Shown here: positions 25,247 through 33,758 of the stretch, piece by piece
How positions within the stretch are numbered: position 1 is the first letter of the stretch
Layout of the letters: each line of letters opens with the position of its first letter
The notes under the pieces: model-generated
What the model was told of the DNA's origin: nothing
The model's database searches: none
The model's input: only the letters and a program-made list of their open reading frames with translations
Assembly (NCBI GenBank): GCA_945860385.1
Contig: CAMAQD010000021.1
Span: 1 to 62,213 of the forward strand
Source: Flavobacterium psychrophilum
GTDB lineage: Bacteria > Bacteroidota > Bacteroidia > Flavobacteriales > Flavobacteriaceae
Direction of reading: 5' to 3'
DNA length: 62,213 nt
Made by a program: the position numbers and the translations under genes

Positions 25247-25972
25247 ATGAATGATTGTATTGTTATAATTCCTACCTATAACGAAATTGAGAACATCGAA
25301 AGCATCATTAGGGCTGTGCTTTCTCAACATAAACCATTTCATGTCCTAGTTATTGACGACAATTCGCCAGATCATACTGCAGAAAAAGTAAGTTTGCTTC
25401 AATCTGAATTCGAGGGTAGATTGTTTTTAGAAAAACGAATTGGAAAATTAGGTTTAGGAACAGCCTATGTACACGGTTTTCGCTGGGCTTTGGCGCATAA
25501 ATATAATTATGTTTTCGAAATGGATGCTGATTTTTCTCATAATCCAAACGACTTAGAAAAGCTGTATGATGCTTGCCATTTTGGTGGTGCAGATTTAGCG
25601 ATTGGTTCCCGATATGCTACAGGTGTAAACGTAGTAAACTGGCCTTTAAGTCGAGTTTTGATGTCTTATTTTGCATCAGTTTATGTTCGATTTATAACTG
25701 GAATGAAAATTCACGATGCCACAGCAGGATTCATTTGTTATAAAAGTGAAGTTTTGGAGGGTATCAATTTAGATAAAATAAAATTTGTGGGTTATGCGTT
25801 TCAAATTGAAATGAAATACAGAACTTTTTGCAAAAATTTTAAAATTGTAGAAGTTCCAATTATTTTTACCGACAGAACAAAAGGGCAATCCAAGATGAGC
25901 AGCGCCATTTTCAAAGAAGCTGTTTTAGGAGTAATTGCTCTTCGTTTGAAAAAATTATTTAACGCCTTATAA
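25247..25972 (+). CDS. Polyprenol monophosphomannose synthase (GT2)
   Basis: This GT2-family enzyme of 241 residues transfers mannose (or another sugar) from a nucleotide sugar to polyprenyl phosphate. IVIIPTYNEIENI is the nucleotide-binding start, FEMDADFSHNP holds the DxD-type metal site, and GADLAIGSRYA and QIEMKYRT follow. There are no C-terminal membrane helices, as in the short DPM1-type enzymes. It could feed protein O-mannosylation, a common modification in this phylum; the GT117-like gene at 48652-51924 is a conceivable user. It is followed 12 bp later by pyrC. Confidence 0.9.
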   Translation: MNDCIVIIPTYNEIENIESIIRAVLSQHKPFHVLVIDDNSPDHTAEKVSLLQSEFEGRLFLEKRIGKLGLGTAYVHGFRWALAHKYNYVFEMDADFSHNPNDLEKLYDACHFGGADLAIGSRYATGVNVVNWPLSRVLMSYFASVYVRFITGMKIHDATAGFICYKSEVLEGINLDKIKFVGYAFQIEMKYRTFCKNFKIVEVPIIFTDRTKGQSKMSSAIFKEAVLGVIALRLKKLFNAL

Positions 25973-25984
25973 AGGAAACTCAAG

Positions 25985-27328
25985 ATGAATAAGGTTTTAA
26001 TCAAGAATGCCAAAATAGTGAATGAAGGAACTATTTTTGAAGGAGATGTTTTAATCGAAAATGACATAATTGTAGAAATTTCGGAAAGCATTAGTGCAAA
26101 ATCTTCTGAATGTAAGATAATTGATGCCGAAGGAAATTATTTAATACCAGGCGCCATTGACGATCAGGTTCATTTTAGAGAACCTGGATTGACACACAAA
26201 GGAGATATCGAATCGGAATCCAGAGCTGCGGTTGCTGGAGGAATCACTTCGTTTATCGAACAGCCCAACACGGTTCCCAATGCGGTAACTCAGGAAATCC
26301 TGGAAGAGAAATATCAAATTGCCGCGCAAAAATCCTATGCGAATTATTCGTTTATGATGGGTGCAACCAATGATAATCTCGAAGAGGTTTTAAAGACAAA
26401 TCCGAAGAATGTCGCCGGAATAAAAATATTTTTAGGGTCATCGACAGGAAATATGTTGGTCGATAATGAAGAAGTTTTAGAAAAAATATTTTCAAGTACA
26501 CCAATGCTTATCGCGGTGCATTGTGAGGACGAAAACACCATAAAAATCAATTTAGAAAAATTCAAAGCTGAGTTCGGCGAAGATATTCCTGTAACGGCTC
26601 ATCATCTCATTCGAAGCGAAGAAGCTTGTTATATTTCGTCTTCCAAAGCGATTGCATTAGCCAAAAAAACAGGAGCAAGATTGCATGTTTTCCATCTTTC
26701 GACAGCTAAAGAAATGGATTTATTTACCAATAAAATCCCATTGGAAGACAAGAAAATTACTGCCGAAGTTTGTATTCATCATTTATGGTTTACCAATGAA
26801 GATTATGCTACCAAAGGCAATCTAATCAAATGGAATCCTGCGGTAAAGACGGCTGCTGATAGAGAAGCTTTGTGGGAAGCCCTAATCGATGGCAGAATCG
26901 ATGTAATAGCAACAGATCACGCTCCTCATACTTTAGCAGAAAAAAATCAAACTTATTTGAAAGCACCATCTGGAGGGCCACTTGTGCAACACGCCGTTGT
27001 TGCCATGTTTGAAGCCTTTCATCAAGGAAAAATAAGCATTGAAAAAATCGTGGAGAAAATGTGCCACAATCCAGCTAAAATTTTCAAAATCGAAAAACGA
27101 GGTTTTATTAAAGAAGGCTATTTTGCAGATTTGGTTATTGTAAATTCTGGCTTGCCGTGGAGTGTCAAAAAAGAAAATATTTTAGCAAAATGTGGCTGGT
27201 CACCCTTTGAAGGTTTTACTTTTAAATCTCGAATTACGCATACTTTTGTAAACGGACAATTAGTTTATTCTGCTTTCAAAGTAAAAGAAATTCGAGCAGG
27301 AAAACGATTACTGTTCAATAGAAATTAA
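25985..27328 (+). CDS. pyrC: Dihydroorotase (class I)
   Basis: Dihydroorotase forms dihydroorotate from carbamoyl aspartate in pyrimidine synthesis. It is 447 residues. Metal-site segments: IDDQVHFREPGLTHK (residues 57-71; the first His of the usual HxH is Gln), AGIKIFLGSSTGNM (carboxylated Lys), AVHCEDE, HVFHLSTAKE and VIATDHAPHTLAEK with the catalytic Asp. From memory, DDQVHFREPG is the normal form in Bacteroidota and not a local defect. It sits in an apparent operon with the GT2 gene and the lipoprotein (8-bp gap). Confidence 0.94.
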   Translation: MNKVLIKNAKIVNEGTIFEGDVLIENDIIVEISESISAKSSECKIIDAEGNYLIPGAIDDQVHFREPGLTHKGDIESESRAAVAGGITSFIEQPNTVPNAVTQEILEEKYQIAAQKSYANYSFMMGATNDNLEEVLKTNPKNVAGIKIFLGSSTGNMLVDNEEVLEKIFSSTPMLIAVHCEDENTIKINLEKFKAEFGEDIPVTAHHLIRSEEACYISSSKAIALAKKTGARLHVFHLSTAKEMDLFTNKIPLEDKKITAEVCIHHLWFTNEDYATKGNLIKWNPAVKTAADREALWEALIDGRIDVIATDHAPHTLAEKNQTYLKAPSGGPLVQHAVVAMFEAFHQGKISIEKIVEKMCHNPAKIFKIEKRGFIKEGYFADLVIVNSGLPWSVKKENILAKCGWSPFEGFTFKSRITHTFVNGQLVYSAFKVKEIRAGKRLLFNRN

Positions 27329-27335
27329 AATTGAG

Positions 27336-27818
27336 ATGAAAAAAATAATACCATTTATTATTGTTTTGATTATTCTTTCTGGCTGTAAAAAAGAGCTGGT
27401 CAACGAACCAAAACGACTAATCGAAAGAGAAAAAATGGTAAATATTATGTATGATTTGTCACTTTTGGAAGCCATGAAAGTGGAGAATCCTGCTTTAATG
27501 GATTCTATTAAATACACTTCGAACCAATACATTTATAAAAAATATAAAATTGACAGTGTTCAATTTGCACAAAGCAATATCTATTATGCTGCTGATTACA
27601 AGGAATACGAAAAAATGTACAAGCAGATTAAAACTCGATTGGATAAGGAAAAAACACATGTTAATTCTTTGATGAAAGCTATAGCCAAGAAAGAAATGTT
27701 GAAGGCAAAGACCAAGAAAAAACTGAAAGAAAAAAAGGAAGCGGATTCTATTAAAAAAGCAAAGCAAAATTTGACCTTAAAAAAACAAACCGATTCAATT
27801 AAAGCCAGCAGAAAATAA
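27336..27818 (+). CDS. DUF4296 lipoprotein
   Basis: A lipoprotein signal (MKKIIPFIIVLIILSGC, Cys 17) is followed by the DUF4296 domain (about 25-115): IEREKMVNIMYDLSLLEAM, then a tyrosine-rich helix (NQYIYKKYKIDSVQFAQSN) and YYAADYKEYEKMYKQI. The C-terminal 45 residues are almost all Lys, Glu, Ala and Ser (charged tail or coiled coil). It is widespread in Bacteroidota with unknown function. It follows pyrC by 8 bp. Confidence 0.88.
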   Translation: MKKIIPFIIVLIILSGCKKELVNEPKRLIEREKMVNIMYDLSLLEAMKVENPALMDSIKYTSNQYIYKKYKIDSVQFAQSNIYYAADYKEYEKMYKQIKTRLDKEKTHVNSLMKAIAKKEMLKAKTKKKLKEKKEADSIKKAKQNLTLKKQTDSIKASRK

Positions 27819-27822
27819 TGCG

Positions 27823-28812
27823 CTACAAACTTGAAATTTCTTTAATATAGTTGTGAATATCCAAAAAATTTATTTTTAAAGCATTTTTAATTTTTTCGTT
27901 TGAGTACAAATTTGTTGAATAAGATGCGATTGCGGTTTCTTTATCTAATATTCTTTTAGTCCTAAAAAAAGCCGAAAAAAACCAATCTATTCTCCATAAA
28001 ATCCCTGTTACAAAAGGGCTAATATACACAGAAGGTCTTTTGACTTTGAGGGCGTCAGCCATTGAATTAAACAATTCCTGAAAGCTAATGGTGTTGGCAA
28101 CCAAAGCAAATCGTTCGTTTTTTACTTCGCTTTTCATTAGTTGCACCATAATTTTTACCACGTCAGTCACGGCTATGAATCCGGTAGTTCCTTTGCAATA
28201 ATATGGAAATCCATTTTTAATTTTCTTAAAAAGTATTCCGCTTCCTTCTTCCCAAATTCTAGGTCCAAGAATGACTCCTGGATTAACAATTACGCTATTT
28301 AAACCTTCCTGTTGTCCTCGCCAAATTTCCATTTCGGCGCCAAATTTAGAAATACCATAATCACTATGTGATTTTTCGGGATTCCATTCGGTTTCTTCGG
28401 TAATGATTTTTTCGTTTTCCTTCAAGTCGCCTAGAGCAGCAATAGAACTTATAAAGCAAAGTTTTTGTACGTTTTTGGCAAGGCAAAAATTGACCACATT
28501 TGCCGTTCCTTCAATATTTGTTTTCCGAATTGCATCTTCATCTTTTGGGTCGAATGAGATAAAAGCAGCACAATGGTAAACGTATTCCACATTTTCGAAA
28601 GCTATTTCCAGAGAAGGAACATCAAGGATATCAGCTTCAAGCCAATTTATTTTTTCGAATAAATTTTCTTTTTTATAGTATGAAAAGAGGTTTTTAGTTT
28701 TTTGGATAGTTTCCAATTTGCGATAAATGGCACGAACTCTTTCTCCATTTTCAATTAAATGAAGCAGCAAATGCGAGCCGACTAAACCTGTTCCTCCTGT
28801 GACTAAAACCAT
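27823..28812 (-). CDS. NAD(P)-dependent epimerase/dehydratase family protein
   Basis: This is an extended short-chain dehydrogenase of 329 residues. The N-terminal nucleotide motif VTGGTGLVGSHLL is followed by the catalytic YGISKFGAE (YxxxK) and by NPGVILGPRIWEEGSG. It looks like the dihydroflavonol-reductase-like/3-beta-HSD group, but the substrate cannot be read from sequence. Convergent to the DUF4296 gene (4-bp gap) and divergent from tyrS. Confidence 0.85.
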   Translation of the reverse strand: MVLVTGGTGLVGSHLLLHLIENGERVRAIYRKLETIQKTKNLFSYYKKENLFEKINWLEADILDVPSLEIAFENVEYVYHCAAFISFDPKDEDAIRKTNIEGTANVVNFCLAKNVQKLCFISSIAALGDLKENEKIITEETEWNPEKSHSDYGISKFGAEMEIWRGQQEGLNSVIVNPGVILGPRIWEEGSGILFKKIKNGFPYYCKGTTGFIAVTDVVKIMVQLMKSEVKNERFALVANTISFQELFNSMADALKVKRPSVYISPFVTGILWRIDWFFSAFFRTKRILDKETAIASYSTNLYSNEKIKNALKINFLDIHNYIKEISSL

Positions 28813-28900
28813 CTTGCGAATTTACGAATTAGGAGTTACGAATTACGATTTTTTTTCTCAATTAACCGTATAAACAATTAACCGAATCAACTTTAAATTT

Positions 28901-28908
28901 TATCTTTG
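28901..28908 (+). promoter_or_regulatory. Bacteroidota -7 box for tyrS
   Basis: TATCTTTG matches TAnnTTTG, 20 bp before the tyrS start. Upstream lies a short repeat TAAACAATTAACC (28871-28883) that is found again after tyrS at 30250-30262. Confidence 0.55.
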
Positions 28909-28927
28909 CGCAAATTGATTAAAAAAG

Positions 28928-30220
28928 ATGAAGAATTTTATTGAAGAAGTGACTTGGCGGGGAATGCTCCACGATGTTATGCCTGGCACAGAAGAACATT
29001 TGATGGAACAAATGCGTGTGTCATATGTGGGTATTGACCCAACTGCAGATTCATTGCATATCGGACATTTAGTTGGTGTGATGTTGTTGAAACATTTTCA
29101 GCTATCCGGGCACAAACCACTAGCTCTAGTTGGCGGTGCGACAGGAATGATTGGCGATCCATCAGGAAAATCAAATGAAAGAAATTTATTGGATGAAGCT
29201 ACTTTGCGACACAATCAAGAAGCCATAAAAGGACAACTATCCCGATTTTTAGATTTTACTTCCAATGCACCAAATGCAGCGGAGTTAGTGAATAATTACG
29301 ATTGGATGAAGAACTTTTCATTTCTGGATTTCATTCGTGACGTTGGAAAACATATCACGGTAAATTATATGATGGCAAAAGATTCCGTAAAGAAACGTTT
29401 GTCGTCTGAAGCTGCTGAGGGAATGTCATTTACCGAGTTTACTTATCAATTGGTCCAAGGATATGACTTTTTGCATTTATACAAAGAAAAAAAGTGTACG
29501 CTTCAAATGGGAGGAAGTGATCAATGGGGAAACATCACCACGGGAACTGAATTGGTTCGAAGAATAGCCGCCGGAAAAGCCTATGCATTAACTTGTCCGT
29601 TAATCACCAAAGCTGATGGAACCAAATTTGGAAAATCAGAAGGTGGAAATATTTGGTTAGATTCGGCAAGAACGTCTCCATATAAATTTTACCAATATTG
29701 GTTAAACACTTCCGATGTTGATGCTGAAAAATACATCAAGATTTTTACATTTTTATCGAAAGAAGACATTCAAGATTTGACCGAAAAACACAGAGAAGCA
29801 CCGCATTTACGTTTGTTGCAAAAGCGTTTGGCCGAAGAAATTACCGTTATGGTTCATTCTAAGGAAGATTTGGAAAACGCTATTAAAGCTTCGAATATTT
29901 TGTTCGGAAATTCTACTTCAGAAGATTTGAAACAATTGGATAAAGCTACTTTCTTGGACGTTTTTGATGGAGTGCCTCAAGCGGAAATTTCCAGAAACGA
30001 AATTGAAGTTGGAATCAATATTGTTGACGTTTTAAACGAAAAAACAGGCTTTTTAAAATCCAATGGTGAAGCCAGACGTGCTCTGACTGCCAATTCTATA
30101 TCAGTAAACAGGGAAAAAGTAACCGAAGAATTTGTGCTTTCGATCAAGGATTTAATCAACAACCAGTTTGTTTTGTTGCAAAGCGGCAAGAAAAATTATT
30201 TTGTGTTGAGAATTGTTTAA
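28928..30220 (+). CDS. tyrS: Tyrosyl-tRNA synthetase
   Basis: Class I synthetase of 430 residues that charges tRNA-Tyr. The signature [14 protein letters not shown] begins near residue 42, and [13 protein letters not shown] is the KMSKS equivalent. [20 protein letters not shown] is the tyrosine-binding area. The C-terminal S4-like domain (about 360-430) binds the long variable arm. Normal length. Directly downstream begins the 7.4-kb galactan island, and by the evidence of the repeat at 30267-30356 the ancestral neighbour here was the convergent acyltransferase now at 37677-38657. Confidence 0.97.
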   Translation: MKNFIEEVTWRGMLHDVMPGTEEHLMEQMRVSYVGIDPTADSLHIGHLVGVMLLKHFQLSGHKPLALVGGATGMIGDPSGKSNERNLLDEATLRHNQEAIKGQLSRFLDFTSNAPNAAELVNNYDWMKNFSFLDFIRDVGKHITVNYMMAKDSVKKRLSSEAAEGMSFTEFTYQLVQGYDFLHLYKEKKCTLQMGGSDQWGNITTGTELVRRIAAGKAYALTCPLITKADGTKFGKSEGGNIWLDSARTSPYKFYQYWLNTSDVDAEKYIKIFTFLSKEDIQDLTEKHREAPHLRLLQKRLAEEITVMVHSKEDLENAIKASNILFGNSTSEDLKQLDKATFLDVFDGVPQAEISRNEIEVGINIVDVLNEKTGFLKSNGEARRALTANSISVNREKVTEEFVLSIKDLINNQFVLLQSGKKNYFVLRIV

Positions 30221-30266
30221 CTGCTTAATCGTTTATTCGGTTAACCGATTAAACAATTAACCTTTA

Positions 30267-30356
30267 TTAAATCAAGATCAAATTACAACCTCGAATATCA
30301 AATTTATTAAAACGTCCCAAAATCTCGAAAGAGTTGTTGGGATTTTTTACGACCGA
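30267..30356 (-). pseudogene. 3'-end fragment of an acyltransferase gene (left border repeat of the island)
   Basis: On the minus strand this reads VKNPNNSFEILGRF, then NKFDIRGCNLILI and a stop at 30267-30269. It matches the last 28 residues of the intact gene at 37677-38657 (KKNPNNSFEVLGRF, DNSDIRGCNLMVI). Over the first 80 aligned bases (30271-30350 with 37681-37760) I count 64 identical, and the stop codons align with an exact offset of 7410 bp. Upstream sequence (beyond 30356) is not homologous. It is a non-functional gene tail and marks one border of the inserted segment. Confidence 0.88.
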
Positions 30357-30560
30357 AATAATAGTTATTTTAATGTTTACGAGTGTTTTTATATATTGAT
30401 TCAAATAGCTGTTTGTAAATTCATTACCATTAAAAAAAACATCAAATACGTTTCAATTGTTTATATTTGTCGTTTAGAACAAAATTTTTGAAATAGTTTA
30501 TTTGTCCTAAAAAACATTTCAATAATTCATTATCGAAATCCTTTTAATTCGAATTTTGCT

Positions 30561-30776
30561 TTGAAATCAAAATTAATAAAGCCTGTTTTTACCCTATTTT
30601 TTCTTTTAATAAATGCTGCTTTTACTCCTTGTTATAGCCAGTCGCAGGTTGTATTTAGTAAAATAAATCAAACCAATGGATTGTCTAACGATAGAGTAAG
30701 CAGCATTGTAAAAGAGAAAAATGGTTTTGTTTGGATTGGTACCGAGAACGGATTAAATCGGTTTTTAATTTTATAG
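30561..30776 (+). pseudogene. Stump of a hybrid two-component regulator
   Basis: The 71-residue frame has a signal peptide (to about CYSQ) and then VFSKINQTNGLSNDRVSSIV followed by GFVWIGTENGLNRF, the first Reg_prop beta-propeller repeat of hybrid two-component system (HTCS) sensors, which are normally about 1300 residues. The frame then ends after five unrelated residues. No kinase, receiver or AraC domain follows. HTCS proteins normally regulate polysaccharide utilisation loci, so this is probably the broken regulator of the adjacent GH53/GH2 genes. The start codon is TTG if translated. Confidence 0.8.
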
Positions 30777-30952
30777 AACTGTTAATGTATATCAAACTGT
30801 TTTTTAGCGAAACGTAATTAAGCTGTTTTTTATTTTGATTTATTGAATAAATGTTAGTGAATAAATCAATTTAAAAAATGAGGTACGATAACGGCCTTAT
30901 AAATTTTTAAAACAAACGTGAAACTAAGTTTTACAACCTTTTACAAATATTC

Positions 30953-32632
30953 ATGAAAAAAATAATCCTACAATTTCCACTAATATTAATTTCATTCTTG
31001 ACCATAGCGGTTAGTTATTTCAGTAATGCACAAACGGTCACAACTCCGGCCTTTTCAAAAGGAGCTGACGTAAGTTGGTTGCCACAAATGGAAGCTACGG
31101 GATACAAATTTTATGATAGTGACGGCACGGAAAAAGAGGGTTTGCAACTGCTGAAAGATAGGGGAATGAACACCATTAGACTTCGTGTTTTTGTTAATCC
31201 ATCAAATGATAAAACCAACGGTCATTGTAGTCCAGCAGAAACTGTTGCGTTAGCGGTTCGTGCAAAAAATATGGGAATGCGCATCATGATTGACTTTCAT
31301 TACAGCGATTCTTGGGCTGATCCGGGACATCAAACCAAACCAGCCGCTTGGGCGAGCCATTCCTTTGCAGACTTACAAAATGATGTTTACAATCATACTT
31401 ATGAGGTGTTGAATGCGCTAAAAATAGCTGGGGTAACTCCAGAATGGGTTCAAATTGGCAACGAAATTCCGGGCGGAATGTTGTGGCCGGAAGGAAGCAC
31501 TTCCAATTGGAATCAATTGGCTCAATTATTAAATAAAGGATACGATGCAACAAAGGCGATTGATACTGCTATCAAAGTGATTATCCACATTGATCAGGGC
31601 AATAACAATGCTAGATTCAGATGGTTTTTTGATAATGTCAAACTCAATAATGTAAAATACGATGTCATCGGTATGTCATATTATCCGTATTGGTTGAACA
31701 GCGATTACACTGTAACGATAGCCAATTTAGAAAATAATTTAAATGACATGGTTGCAAGATATGGCAAAGAAGTGATGGTTGTAGAAGTTGGAGGCGATTA
31801 TACCATGGTTCAAAACACTTATGATATGTTGCAAGCGGTAATTGCAGCCGTAAAAAAAGTGCCTGAGAACAAAGGTCTTGGTGTAATTTATTGGGAGCCA
31901 CAGGGAGAAAAAAGTTGGAGTGGCTATCAATTAAATGCTTGGCAATCCAATGGGAAACCTTCACTTGCACTAGATGCTTTTAAAAACGATTTAGACTTGG
32001 TTATCGAACAAGTGAAGATTGATGGATTCGCTGTTAATCCTGTTGAACAGGGTAAAAATGTCACCACAAATTTAACTTATACAGCAAACACTGCAACCGA
32101 TTATTTTTATGTAGGATTATTTAAAAGAAATGCTAGCGGTGGTTGGTTACAAACAATTGCGGAAAGTGCAGGCAATCAATTTTTAGTGCCTTCAGTAGGA
32201 ATTAATGTTGCCAGTCAGGTTAATCTGGCTATACCTTTAAATACAACTCCAACAGCGAATTTAAACAATGGCGAATATTATGATATGTATGTAGAGCTTT
32301 GGACGGCGAATTGGGGACTAAAACTAGGTTCTAGTTTATCTTCGAAATTTACTATTGCGGCAACAGGATCATTAGGTATTGGCGAAGTAAATTTGGAAAA
32401 ACAATTTGTGTTGTATCCAAACCCAGTTTCCAATATTTTAAGTTTTAAGAACGCTAATGGTTTAAAAATTGAAGCAGTGAAAATCACCACTATTTTAGGA
32501 GAAACTTTTTATTATGATGTCAATTTAGAGGACAGAAATACCGTCGATGTGTCTAAATTAAGTTCCGGCATTTATATTTTATCTATTGTCACACACGATG
32601 AGACAGAGCAGTTCAAATTCATCAAAAAATAA
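30953..32632 (+). CDS. GH53 arabinogalactan endo-beta-1,4-galactanase with T9SS sorting domain
   Basis: The product hydrolyses beta-1,4-galactan, the side chain of pectin. It has 559 residues: signal peptide (ending ...YFSNAQ), GH53 barrel (about 35-345) with acid/base Glu 171 in VQIGNEI and nucleophile Glu 278 in VVEVGGD, then a beta-rich module (about 350-475) and a C-terminal T9SS type A sorting domain (FVLYPNPVSN ... GIYILSI ... FKFIKK). It should be exported through the type IX system and released or anchored at the surface. It is the first of two GH53 genes in tandem. Confidence 0.95.
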   Translation: MKKIILQFPLILISFLTIAVSYFSNAQTVTTPAFSKGADVSWLPQMEATGYKFYDSDGTEKEGLQLLKDRGMNTIRLRVFVNPSNDKTNGHCSPAETVALAVRAKNMGMRIMIDFHYSDSWADPGHQTKPAAWASHSFADLQNDVYNHTYEVLNALKIAGVTPEWVQIGNEIPGGMLWPEGSTSNWNQLAQLLNKGYDATKAIDTAIKVIIHIDQGNNNARFRWFFDNVKLNNVKYDVIGMSYYPYWLNSDYTVTIANLENNLNDMVARYGKEVMVVEVGGDYTMVQNTYDMLQAVIAAVKKVPENKGLGVIYWEPQGEKSWSGYQLNAWQSNGKPSLALDAFKNDLDLVIEQVKIDGFAVNPVEQGKNVTTNLTYTANTATDYFYVGLFKRNASGGWLQTIAESAGNQFLVPSVGINVASQVNLAIPLNTTPTANLNNGEYYDMYVELWTANWGLKLGSSLSSKFTIAATGSLGIGEVNLEKQFVLYPNPVSNILSFKNANGLKIEAVKITTILGETFYYDVNLEDRNTVDVSKLSSGIYILSIVTHDETEQFKFIKK

Positions 32633-32702
32633 ATAGTAAATAGCTTATTATATGGTTATTGAGGAATTCTTTAACACCAAAATACAACAACAATAACTAA
32701 AC

Positions 32703-33746
32703 ATGAAGAAATTTAAAGTACAATTTAGATTCATATTAATGGCAATAATCCCAATGCTAATTACTTCTAATAGTATCGCACAAACAACTGTACCAAAAAC
32801 TTTTGCTTTTTCAAAAGGAGCTGATGTAGGTTGGTTGCCCCAAATGGAAGCTACAGGATATAAATTTTACGACGCTGACGGAAAAGAAAAAGATTGTCTC
32901 CAATTGTTGAAAGATAGAGGAATGAATTCCATTCGGCTTCGAGTTTGGGTGAATCCAAATGATGATAAAGCCAGCGGACATTGCAGCAAGGAAGAAACCG
33001 TTGTTATGGCATTACGGGCTCAAAAAATTGGAATGAGAGTAATGATTAATTTACATTACAGCGATTCTTGGGCCGATCCTGCGAAACAATTCAAACCAAA
33101 AGCTTGGGAAAATCACTCCTTTCCAGAATTGTTAAACGATGTTTACAATCATACTTTTGATGTGATTTCAGCTTTAAAAAAAGCAGGAGTAACTCCGGAA
33201 TGGGTACAAGTTGGAAATGAAATACCAGGTGGAATGATGTGGCCAGAAGGAAGTACGAACAATTGGAATCAACTCGGTCAATTATTAAACAAAGGTTACG
33301 ATGCTGTAAAAGCAGTTGACAAAAACATCAAAGTTATCGTTCATGTGGATGAAGGAAATAATAACGCTAAGTTCAGATGGTTTTTTGATAACGCCACAGC
33401 ACAAAAAGTAAAATATGATGTTATTGGGTTGTCTTATTATCCATATTGGATAAAGAAAGACTATTCAGAAACCATTGCCGATTTAGAATTCAATCTGAAT
33501 GATATGGTAAAACGCTACAATAAAGACGTGATGATTGTAGAAGTTGGAGGCGAAGATGATAAAGTTCAAAACACTTATGAGTTATTAAAAGCTACTATTA
33601 ATGCAGTAAAAAAAGTTCCAAACAATCGAGGTTTAGGGGTTATGTATTGGGAGCCACAAGGCGCAAAATCTTGGAGCGGTTATAGTTTAAGTGCTTGGCA
33701 ATCGGATGGAAAACCTTCGCCAGCGTTAGATGCTTTCAAAGATTAA
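32703..33746 (+). CDS. GH53 endo-beta-1,4-galactanase, second copy, no sorting domain
   Basis: This 347-residue enzyme has a signal peptide and a GH53 barrel with the same motifs as the preceding gene (acid/base Glu 173 in VQVGNEI, nucleophile Glu 280 in IVEVGGE). It lacks the linker module and T9SS domain, so it likely stays in the periplasm. By eye the two barrels are very similar, for example ADVGWLPQMEATGYKFYDAD against ADVSWLPQMEATGYKFYDSD, indicating tandem duplication. The gap between the genes is 70 bp. The pair suggests surface cleavage followed by periplasmic processing. Confidence 0.93.
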   Translation: MKKFKVQFRFILMAIIPMLITSNSIAQTTVPKTFAFSKGADVGWLPQMEATGYKFYDADGKEKDCLQLLKDRGMNSIRLRVWVNPNDDKASGHCSKEETVVMALRAQKIGMRVMINLHYSDSWADPAKQFKPKAWENHSFPELLNDVYNHTFDVISALKKAGVTPEWVQVGNEIPGGMMWPEGSTNNWNQLGQLLNKGYDAVKAVDKNIKVIVHVDEGNNNAKFRWFFDNATAQKVKYDVIGLSYYPYWIKKDYSETIADLEFNLNDMVKRYNKDVMIVEVGGEDDKVQNTYELLKATINAVKKVPNNRGLGVMYWEPQGAKSWSGYSLSAWQSDGKPSPALDAFKD

Positions 33747-33758
33747 TTTAATAAAATA

